Below are positions 42,201 through 54,200 of a stretch of 64,000 nt of DNA, piece after piece (the first letter of the stretch is position 1; each line of letters starts with the position of its first letter). The notes below the pieces were generated by a model, which saw only the letters and a program-made list of their open reading frames with translations, did not search any database and was not told where the DNA came from. Position numbers and translations under genes: made by a program. The DNA is from Papilionanthe hookeriana x Papilionanthe teres (taxonomy: Eukaryota; Streptophyta; Magnoliopsida; Asparagales; Orchidaceae), in assembly GCA_022702705.1 (NCBI GenBank), contig CM040428.1, forward strand, positions 59,438,155 to 59,502,154. The letters run 5' to 3'.

Positions 42201-45200
42201 AGATTGAGAACTTTTTCTCAATAAAATGTGCAGTTAACCAAATTTCACCTGATATTGGTCAGTATTACTTTAGACTTGTGATTAAGGGTCGCCAAGGTTG
42301 ATTGCCTTATTTAAGGACGATAGAACTCTAGATTAAACAGTTCAATAGGCTAAATTTTAGGAGACTAGTGCTTACGCAAGGCTTAGTTAGAGCTACAAGG
42401 AAGGATTGTCCAATTAAAATTCAATGGTTCCATCAACAATGTTTCCCAACATAGTTTATGATTATTAGGGAGACTTGTTTGTGCCATAGATTTCGCATTA
42501 GCAATAATGGGTTTCCACATCCAAGAAGCTACCCAAAGAACTAAAGGTTATGGGGATTTTTGTTAGTTAATGTTGGCAAGCTTAAGAAATTTTGACATGT
42601 ACTCCATGCTAACATTCAGGACCTTCATTCTACCAGTATATTTGAGTACTTTTCTAAGTTAAACTGAGTTTAAAATTTTAACTAATCAAATAATTTGTAC
42701 CTAGGTTGAATATGAAGCGTGACTCACATATCACTTCAGCAGAGCTGTCCCTTCACCTTTCTTAGCAGAGGACTTCAAATATCTGGACAAGAGTTGCCTG
42801 CCACTGGATATGATGTGTATGCAGGCGATGAGCTGACACGCTGCCCACACCTTGGCGAGGCTGTAATAGAGAAATATACAAGACCTTTTTGAGTGAGAAG
42901 AAGAGGTGAAAGAGCTATGAGAAAGTAGTCCTCAAGTTGAGGAAGGAAAATGTGGAAGAAAGATAAAAGAACTCCAACTGTGATTAAGCAGTTGAATGAA
43001 GCTCTAAAGGAGGAATATGCCTGGCTAAAAACTCGATGTGATGATCTAGAGGGTGAGCTTTGGTAAATGAGGGAGCAAATGGCTACCATGAAAACTTCCA
43101 AGGAATTCCCAGATGTGTTGTCTCAAAGTGTTGCATAGAAGGCCACTCTCTAGCAAAATTTCAAGAACGGTATCACGGCTCGGGCCTTGGAATTAACCAA
43201 GATGAAAACAAACAATCGGACGAATAGAACTAAATTTTCTATATTTACTTACCATTTAACAAATGAAAGAGTCACTAATCAAATTAAATCAAAACGGTAT
43301 ATTTAAATTTATCTCGTTACTGGTAATGTGCGTCTTTTATAAACATTATTCTTTCTATCGTTCATATTTTAATTACTTAATTAACCTGAAAAGTTAGTAT
43401 AAATTAACAATAAGCTAAATAAACTAATGAATATTCATATTTATAAACTATAATAATACAAGAAAAATGAAAACTAAAATGCATGTCATTTAAATTTTTA
43501 ATAAATCAATATGAATATTTGATGTCATTTAAAGTATCATATTATATTGATAGCATATCAATATCATTATATATTTATACAACCATCACGAAAGCACCTT
43601 CTAAAATTTTATATCAGTTAAGATACTTCAATATTAATATATTTTTTCATTTACGTGCACGAGTACATTAGCATTCATTTGCCAGTACCATAAATGGTTG
43701 ATTCCATCATAGTCAGTCATGCATATACAAACAGTCAGTATTTAACATATCATTCATGTACTCATCACATTTAATTCAATATATTATGTAATGTATGGTA
43801 TGAAGTAGCTACATACATTCATAGCAATGTGACCAATAAATGAAAGAACACATAAATAAAAATAAAACTTGTACAAATATCATTATATAATAATGCAAAA
43901 TAGCAGAGAAAAATTAAAATATTACCATATATTAAAAGTATGAATACTCACATCGATGACGATTAATTTGTCTTGACGTCAACTCTTTTAAAATTGAAAA
44001 CCTAAAATAAATATGGTATAATAAAATTTAATGTGTTTATTATATTATTAATAACTTTTTATTATTTCATGTTTATTTTTGTTATTCAATAATATATATA
44101 TATATATTTATTTATTTATATATAATATCACTTAATAATATTTATAATGCGTCGTCTTCTCCTCCGCTTCTAGGTTTCGCCTCGCGAACCTGCGTCTGCG
44201 TAAATATGGTATAATAAAATTTAAAGTGTTTATTATATTATTAATAACTTTTATTATTTCATGTTATTGTTCGTATAATATATATATATATAATATCACT
44301 CGATAATATTTATAATGCGTTGTCTTCTCTGCTCGTAGGTTCGCTCATGCGAACCTGCGTCTGACTCTTCGCGTCTGCTACGGCACTCTCGAGTCGCACT
44401 CCCAGCTTCGTCTCGATCGAGTGGAGCGACTTCTTCGTCGTATCCGGTGGAAGAGCTCGCGTCGTTCACCCTGCAGTCATGTCGAGCCGCTCGTTTGTTC
44501 GCGGCGCTACAGGTTTCATGTCGAGCTGCTCGACTGGTTTCGACGTCTGCAGCGCTCGACTCCCTGCGTCTCTCTCTGCTTCGTTCGGAGCTTCACTCGC
44601 TGTGCCTACGGGTTATACCCCGCGAACCTACAGGTCCACAGCTCCTCTGTTAGCGATCCTGCAGCAAGATTGACGGGATTTGCACACCTTGTCAGCGACA
44701 CCTTGTCAGCGACATTTGCGCAGCCGCGGCAATGGTCTCAGGTCGTTCTTACGCCGACGCCCTCGCAGGCGATAACCCCGCCCGCGCCCCTTCACGTTCC
44801 AACATGCTCCCGCAGAGATTCCACAATGCATTCGCACAAAGCGTTGAAACCGGGTTTCTCAAAAAAGCATCACGTAAAGACGGCAAACCTGCAATCTTTC
44901 TTACTGAGGAAGAGATCTCCATCCTAGCTGCACCCTGCAGGTTGTTTCTAATAGATAAATTCCTCTACGGTAACCCTAAACTCGAACTGATCCGTAAGGA
45001 ATTTGAGCAAATGAAGCTGAATGGAAGTTGGAAGATTGGAAGACTGGATGGTCGGCACGTTCTCATCCAATTGACGGATGATGGAGATTACACCCAAGTG
45101 TTTGCTAGAAGAACACTTCGCATAGACAATCGGGTGATGAAGGTGCTGAAATGGACGGTGGATTTTGACCATCGCACTGAACCTCCCATCATTCCTGTTT

Positions 45201-48200
45201 GGCTACGCTTCTCAAGTTTGCAAGTTCACATTTACGACCAAGAGCTTTTATTTACTTTTGCAAAGATATATGGCACACCACTACAAACTGATATGCCTAC
45301 AGAAAATCTAACCAGACCTTCTGATGCTAGAATATTGATAGAACGGGACATTACGTCACCCTTCCCGAAAGAGATATGGATTGGTACACAGCATCAGGAT
45401 TTTTGGCAACCAGCAGAACTTGAACAGGTACCTCTTTACTGCACCCACTGTCGTATGTTTGGACACTCTCACCAGCAGTGTTACCACCTGCATCCGAATC
45501 TCAAACCTCCACGTACAAATGTTACTGGGCCACACATTCCTGCGACGGATATACCCTCTTCCTCACTACCTGTGATACCTACTGCAACGCCCACGCCGGA
45601 CATGGTGCAAAAGTCTAATGATGCTGATTCTGAGCAGGTTGATAAGGATTAATTATTGGAGTGTCAGGTAGTTGTACCTAGAAGGCAAGATGCGGTCGTT
45701 GCCCCTTCTTCTCAGCCTTCTTCTCTTGGAGTAGCAAGAACTGTGAAGGGTGCTCAGGCTTCCCTCTCTGACGTGATTGAACATAGAGATGAAACGAACA
45801 TTCACATTCAGAGGACGGAAAATGTGCATACTACTATCGAAGGCGAATAACTGTCAAACAGTAGCCTTGTTACTGGTACTACACAAACACTGGAACCAAT
45901 CGCTGCAATTGTCTTTCCTCATATGGTTTAGACCGACAAGTCTTCTGAAGAAGAATAGCAAGTGTATACCTCCCGGCGGAAAAACAAGGCTAGGGGTACT
46001 ATCCAACTTGGGAATTTAATGGATGATATTTTGGTCTCCCCTAGTAATGGCGAAACACTTTAGAGTTTGATTTCTAGATGCTCTACAAAAACCAGGGGCA
46101 GAGAGAAGCCTTGGCGACCTCGTCCTTTTTTAGTTGTTTGTTTCTCTTTTGTTCTATCTTTTGTATCGCTCTGTTTGAGTTTTATTTGCTTTTTTGTTTC
46201 TTATGAGTCGAGCTCAATTTTTTGAGCTCTCTCATACTACTTGTTTTGTACCCCTTTTTGTTTCAATGAGAAACACCTTATCACTTCCAATCGACGTCGC
46301 ACAAAGGAAAAAATATATAATATCACTTAATAAAGAAAAACACCTTATCACTTTCAATCAACGTCGCACAAAGGATTCTTCTTCGATGGTCTGCTAAGGC
46401 ATGCGACAGAAGAATTTGTTTCTGCTCCACTCTTCTTCTCCGCACAAAGCTTCGTTCGGCTCGATTGCTCAAGTTCAAGCGTCCGCACTAGCTTCCTCCG
46501 CACTAGACCGACATCGCGGCTGTTGTTCTTCTCCTCCTCACGCAAGCCTCGTCTCCTCTACACACACGAAAACTCCTCCCTCTCGTCTTCCTTAACCACA
46601 AACAAGCCGTATGGCTCAAAAGGTAAGTCATTTGAAAACTTATAGGATAAAATTTCACCTCCTTGGCTTTCCAACTCCTCGCCTCATCTCGTCGCTCCTT
46701 GACTCTTCACTTCCTCTTCTGGCTCTTCATTTCCTCTCCCTTTCTTGGCTCTTCGATTCTTCTCTCCCGGTAACAAGAACGGAATGTTACAAACGGTGTC
46801 CACTATTGCCTGGAACACCTGACAAAAATATACTCCCTTCACTATTCCCTCAGTAGTAGTAGGCGCATTCTCCGTCATCTGAATGCGTACATTCGCTTTA
46901 TCCCTTTGTTCAATCACGTCCAGGAGGGAAGCCTGAGCACCCTCCACCGTAGTTGCAGCTCCAATAAAAGAAGGCTGAGAAGAAAGGGTAGCAGCTGTAT
47001 CCTGACCTTCCAACAATTGATCTTGATCGACATGCTCTGAATATAAGCTATGCTCCTGAGCCAGGGTAGCATCGACTCTTTGTTAGGAAATCCCAACAGC
47101 AGTAGAAGGCCCAGAAGCCATTTTTCTTAAGGGAGGATGCAGTCTATAACAAGTGTCCCTAATGTGCCCGAACATTTTATAATGCTGGCAAAAAAAATGT
47201 CTGTTCTCCACCACAACCTCCTGCCAAAACTCATCCGCACCATCTGTGATCCAAATTCGATCCACATCTGGAAGAGTGAAATCCCTCTCCACCTGAACCT
47301 TGGCACCATCTAGCGAGACCCTATCAAAAGTAGGTGAATCAACTCTGAGAGGAATACCAAGATCTTGGCTTATGTTATACAAAGCACGTGGATTGTACAA
47401 ATGAAATGGGAGTCTCGGAAGCTTGAACCACATAGGAACGACAAGAGGTTCCTTAGATGGGTCAAAATCAGGAGTCCATTTGATAATCTTCATCGGAGTG
47501 CCAGCTACCAGAAGGATTATTGAGCAAAGATTATTGCATAATCTTCTTCCTTGCGTATTCTAATAAATAGATGTCTTGCATCCAACAGTCCCAATTTTCA
47601 TTCTCTAATGAGCTTCAGATCCTCAAAAAACTTCCTAACAAAATCCATCTTGGGGTGACCAAATTGGAATTTCTCGATTAAAATGAACTTAACGTCATCA
47701 GTGAGACACTTCATTTCTTGGGCGGTAAATATAACAGCAGGTTTCCCATCTTTAACACCTGTCGGCCTAATAAAGGAACACACCATTTTTCCAGCCGAAG
47801 CATCATGAAAAGCTTGTGGAAAAAAAGGTGATAGTAGCCTTGCAGGTCGCGGAAGGCCTAGCCATGAAGCACGAGCTCACGAGAATCCGAGACAGACGAA
47901 ACCCTCTCCACACACTCCCAAAGAAGTACTTGGCGCAAAGAATCTGCCTCTAGTCCACTTGAACAGCTGCAGCAAAGAGGCGTCTGGGCTGAAGCAGTCG
48001 GCGTCGAGCAGGGAGATTCGTCTCAGCCAGAGGAGCAGGAAGCTGACCGCGAGTCGCAGCGAATCGCTAGGACGACTCAGCAGTCAGCGTCGAGCAGGGG
48101 TGAGGATCGCGCGAGCCTGTGAGGCGACGTCGTCGTAGTAGTAGGAGACGACTACAGACGGCGTCGTCGAAGGAGACCGAAGGATTCGAGCTGGACCCGA

Positions 48201-51200
48201 TAGAGTGCAGGAGGATCGTAGACGTTTGTAGACGGAGACGTCGTGCAAGAGGATCGTCGATCGACGCTGGAGAAATCGCGCTCAGACGCGAGGTGAGCGG
48301 ATCGATGGACGAAGCACAGACGACGAAGACGACAAACCTTCATCTCGTGCTCGACGAAGCTGAAGCAAGAATCACCGGGAATCGCCACGGCGAAACCCCA
48401 GAGCTCGGGACGCCGTCATGCGCGGCGAATTACTACTCACCTACTTGAGTGTAGAATATAATAATAAATATAATTGGTTAACATGATACGTATGTTTTGG
48501 GTGTAGATAACGCTATTTAACAATGCCAATAGATGTTAGTCATAACGCTCACATTTCTACAAAAGATGTTTCAAGATGTGATTGGCTGAGGATCTGATTC
48601 CATTAATGTGGCATTCAATGCTCACACCGATTCCCTTATCCTGCCTTGCTATAAGCAGGGGAGGTCCCAATCTTCTCTGGGCAAAAAATCTGGGATAAGA
48701 TTGATAATAACAAAAGTTAGATACTCGTGAGTTCATAGTGGGGAAGGTGGGGAAGGTGGGGAAGGTGGGGAAGGATTAGTGGAGTGGCTCTTACTAATCT
48801 CCTTAAGTCCATTAAACATTTTGTTCAATGCTATCTGGAAGTGCAAACTTCTTATTCATTGGCTCCGAAGGTTGAATTGCCAATATTTTTCAAGCTAGTG
48901 ACTTGGATTTTGCTCATCACTTGAGGGATCCGAGGAAGGGATTCATCTAGATCGTTTTGATTTGGCGACTCTCCCATCTTAAGTGTACCTCCCAAGGTGG
49001 TGGGGCCATGTCGGTAGTTCCAGCATAACCAAAAAGCGAATAGATTGTAAGCAACAATGTTGCATGCCACCAACTCGTTTGTTTGTGAACTATCTATTGC
49101 ATAAGCTTCCGCAAGTGGTCGCCACTATGATCAGACAATCAAGGAGATTGGCTAAGCTACCTATTGCCTTTGTCCACTGTGTGATGACCACATCTTCACT
49201 CCCCTAGTGGATTTGGGATCTTCATTCTCTAGTTCAACCGCTTCCAAATATTTGGTCGTCGCTAGAGAAGACCTCTCAATTCAAAGAGAGGTGATGAGGT
49301 ATGGGCCTCACGATTCAGTGGATGGATGACTGTTTGAGTCGGCCTTATTTCTCAAGAAGTTTTCTTCTCATTTTATTCATATAAATGTAACATAGATGTA
49401 AAAAATGAATGTAAATAGTCGAATGGCCTAAATGAATGTGCTTGTCTTTTTTCTATGAAATAAAAGTTTTACTTTCATACATGTGTCTCTTTCTATTATC
49501 TCTAATGAGAAATGTTGTGATTCATCTTTCTAGATGTTCTATCTTACGAGTTTGTGAACTTTTAATAGTGGTCACATAAAGTTAGTTTTCATCTGGCTCA
49601 GCGAATTTAAGATTGTGACCTTGCTCAACAAGTACTCCATGGGAATTTAACTCATCCGAGACAAGTTCCCCGAGCCTTAGTCATTGAGAAGTCCTTGCAA
49701 TCTTTCGAGAGCTTGATTGTCAAGATTTGCAAAGGTGTAATAATGGTTAGTGCTTGTTTAGGGGTTCAATTTTAGTTGTATGTTTTGGATTCACTTAAGA
49801 ATCTTGTTAGGTCTAAGTCATTCATTTAGTAAGAAGAGACATTGCCTAGGTGAAAATTTTCCTTCGCCTGTCAAGGGACTTCCGGCTCTCCATCAAGTCT
49901 TACTTTCTTAACGGGTTTTTAAGCTATTCCTTTATGGTTCCATTGTATGGGTGCTCTCGACCTTCTCAAGAGAGTAATCAACTACCTTTCTGCTTAGTAT
50001 CTCGACTTTTTCAAGGTATTAATGACTTAATTAAAAGAACTTTTTAGGGTCTATTTAGGGCAACTGCAACTCTCAGCTTTTCAGTTGTAACTTAGCTACC
50101 CCAGGAAGCTACTGTGGGAAAGCTGCTGCTGGAAAGCTGACTGGTTTTCTGTTGCAGCTGTGTGAAAACAGCTGTGTGTCAGTTGTTTCTAAACAATTGA
50201 CCATTCTGCCCCTGTTTATTAAAGTTGTGAGTAACAGAACTGTGGCAATCATATATTTGATAACTCATAAGCAAAAATTCATAATAAAAATGGTACAAAT
50301 ATCCTGATAAACACCTCATGCAACAGTGAGTATCAAGTATGCTACAAAAAAGACTATCAAAATGACAAGCCATAGCCACGCAATTGATATGAATTCACAT
50401 CAATGTCCGCGCCACAACCACCACGAAATCTAAAGAACAATAACAGTGCCAAAGCTGCACCTGCAATGAATTTTTTTTCTTTCTTTTTTGTTAGATCCTT
50501 CTACAAACCATCCAAACACTGTGTATTCACATCAATGACCATGTCACAGCCAATATAGACCCTCACTCAACAATTATATAATCACAGATTGCAGATAAAC
50601 TCTTAGTAAATCCAGAACGAGTCAAAAAATAACTCGCATTTGCATTCCATACCACACCTCCATACCGCCGAACATACCACCGAACAACTTCCCCATACCA
50701 CCGAGCAATGAAGATATTTTTTTTCATAGAACTTACCAAACCCAAAATCGAGCCACCAAGAACATCTAGCATTCACATCCATACCACCGATCAATATTTA
50801 TAAATCTAACATCGCAAATCCAAGAACAAGCATTCGCATATGTTGAAGAAAAATTTCTTATCGCTGGGGAACAAAGGAGAAAAAGGATGAAGAGGAACCA
50901 GAGCATGAGAGACGAGGGAGAAGAGGGGGAAAGACAACCTAAGAAGCGTGAGCAACGTGGGAGAAAAGGAAGGAGGTGGGTTTGGTGGAGGATCGCAGAT
51001 TCCCCTTCGCGTTAAGAGCCAAACGACGAGGAGAAGATGATTAAGGCAGAATCGAGGGAATTGTGCATAAAAAGCAACAAGAGAAAGCGGACCGCAGAGG
51101 TCGAAACAGCGGCCCGCTTTTTACCCTCACTGTGTCGCGGCTTCGCCGCCGCCTCAAACAGCGCTAATTCGCGACCCCCCGCCTCAAAGTCACCCTACCG

Positions 51201-54200
51201 CCGCCCCAAACGGGGCCTTAGGTGAATAGTTATACTTTTTTTCTAAAAAATTTTGCAGATCACTCATCCAAACAAGTTCCTTGAGTGATAGGATACATAT
51301 CTTTTTAATAATATAAGAGACCTTTTTTTCTAAAAAATTTTACAGATAACTCATCCAACCAAGTTCCTTGAGTGATAGGATACATATCTTTTTAATAATA
51401 TAAGAGACACTTCTTCTATAATTTATGTTTGCAATTTGTATGCTTTGAGGAAGACTCATTTGCTAATGATGAATGGGTTGTGCCCACCCAAATCGGCATT
51501 CATTAACACAAGATAGCCATCCTTGAAATATTACTCCCTCATATGCGCATTACAGTATCTAGTTGTTTATATTTGATCTCCTCTCTCAAGGCAGATTGGG
51601 TTCATACTTCTAATAAATCAACTAAACTCTACATGTCATCCTTATTAGCACTCTGACATTCATCCAACTCAGCTTCTTCAAGCCCAGATGCTGCAACAAC
51701 TCTCTAGCCGTACAAGTTGTATGTGACTGGTAGAACCGCTTCAGTCTCGTGTGCTAGCATGAATGGAGTTTTGCCCAATCGCGATTAATAATATTGTTAT
51801 TCTTGAAATATTGGAGTAGAGCGGTGTATCTTATTGAAAGAATGATGGGTATATAAACTCTATTACAAGGGACACTCATAAGCAAAGAAATAAAAAGAAA
51901 ATAAAAAGAGATAGGACAAAAATAACACAAAAAAGAAGGGGAAATAGGAATCAAATAAAAATAGAATAAAAAAATAGGAAAGCAAATAACTGCAAATAAA
52001 AGAAAATATGCATATTAATAACGGCTAAGGATAGTCGTTATTATTTTAATATTATAGTACTTTCCCTCAACTTGAAGCATAGACGTCAATCATGTTCAAC
52101 TTAGATTTAAAGTCTCATCAAATGGGTCGAGCAGGGTTTTCGAGAGGATATCCGTTAGTTGGTCACTGAAGAACACAAAAGGAATACAAATTTTTTTGGA
52201 CCTGAGTTTTTCCTCGATGAAGTGTCTGTCAATCTTCGCGTTTTTGGTACGATCATGCCAACTCGGATTGTGAACAATGCTAATGGCGGTCTTATTATCA
52301 CAGAACAACTGCAGAGGGCTGAAGGTTGGCACACGCAATTCGCGGAGCATGATGCATAACTAGAGAACTCTCACAGATCCCTAAGGACTTGTATCGGAAT
52401 TCAGCTTCAGCACCGCTTCGGGCAACCATCGACTATTTTTTACTTTTCCATGTGACAAGATTTACACACACAAATGAACAGTACCTGGAGATAGATCATC
52501 GATAATGGACTGATCTGGCCCAATCAGCATCTGTATAAATAACAATAGAAGTGTGGCACGAAAAAACAAACATCAGCCCAGCGTGCCTTTTAAATAGTAG
52601 AAAATCCGATGGATAGTGTGAAAAGGTGCCCATAGGGGTCATGCATGAATTGACTTACCATACCAACCGCATTGCATATATCAGGGTATGTATAAGCGAG
52701 GCAGATAAGTTTCCCCACAAGGCGATGATAGTGAGTCTTGTTAACAGGAACTACATTGGAAACATCACATAATTTTTCATTAGAATCTATCTGATGCATA
52801 CCCGCCCGCGTTACGTTGCATAAATTATTCTTTGTTAACAAGTCAATCACATATTTACACTGAGACAGGCAAATGCTTCGAGATGACCGAGCAACTTTAT
52901 GCCTAATAAGTTTTAGAGGGATCACAAGTCTTTCATTTCAAATGACATAGCAAGAATATCTTTCAAATACTCCAATTCCAGTAGAACATTTCTTGTAAGC
53001 CAATATCGTTAACATAGACGATAAGAATAGCAATCTGGTCATTGAATGAATGCCAAAAAAAGATAGCGATCCAATTGAGCCTGAGTAAAATCATGGCCCA
53101 CTACTACCTCTGTGAACTTGTCAAACCAAGCCTGTGAGGATTGCTTTAATCTAATGAGAGACATTCACAGTCGGCACACTTGCCCTTCAGAGACAGTAGA
53201 GTCAAAGCAAGGGGAGAGACATGTACACCTCTATAAGATCTCCATTCAGGAACGCATTTTTCACATTGAGCTGAAATAATGGCCAATCCAGATACACCGC
53301 GAGAGATAACATGACCAGAAATGTCTTTAAGTTGGCCACCAGAGCAAACATCTCATCATAGTCAACTCCGTAAGTTTGTGAGTATCATTTGGTGACTAAC
53401 CGTGCCTTGTTGCATTCAAAGGAGCCATCTGAGTTGAAATTGATGCTAAAAATTCATCAACATCCCATTGCTTCCTTACCGTGAGGAATATTTACATCCC
53501 ATGTATAATTCCGTCGAAGAGCATTCATTTCGTCCATTGCAACCGCTTTCCAGACTGGATCCATCGGTGCAGCCTTAATAGTAGCTGGGATTTGATGACA
53601 TGTCAAAGCAGTAACAAATCCTCTGTAGGTCGGCGATATAAACTGCGGAAAGAGATATGTTTTGTCATGAAATAGAGAGAGCATACCTGATTGTGTACCT
53701 TTCTAGGGAACTCACCTACTCATTTGGAGTAGCAGTAGTGCAGGAAATGTCGCTAGGAGTGGATTCAAGGTCCTGCGAGGTAGCGGGCTCCAGAGGATGG
53801 GATGAGTGCGCTGAGTGTGGTATCACTTGAGAGTGGAGTGAGTGAGATGAGCGGAACAAACAGAACCGCAGATTCCTCAATTGCAGGAACAATGGGAGGA
53901 ACGTCCTAATAGTGTCCAAGAACTCTAGCTCCCCCTCAATTGAGGTCGAGTTAGGAAAATAGAGAATACTTTCAAAAAAAGAAACATCAGTACTTACATA
54001 GATTTTGTTCGTGATAAGATCAAAGCATTGATACACTTTTTGAGTGGAGGACTACCTTGGCAAGACACATTTTATGGATATGGGATCATGTTTACTCCGA
54101 ATGGAGTCAGTGTTCTGAACAAAAGATGTGTACCCAAACATTTTGGGATCTAAAGAGAATAAAACTCAATTGGCAGGAAAGCATGATATGAAGACTGCTA

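Noticed and set aside
43171..43190. Direct repeats with the other TGTCACGAC starts read as a CRISPR-like array
   Set aside because: The copies are kilobases apart, diverged, and are LTR starts in a plant genome.
44421..44927. 168-codon plus-strand ORF overlapping the LINE ORF1 start
   Set aside because: It is the 5' UTR of the LINE read in another frame; it has no domain and overlaps the genuine ORF1.
46389..46600. Short ORFs on both strands after the first LINE
   Set aside because: The region looks like the C/T-rich arm of the interrupted LTR; the frames are too short and repeat-derived.
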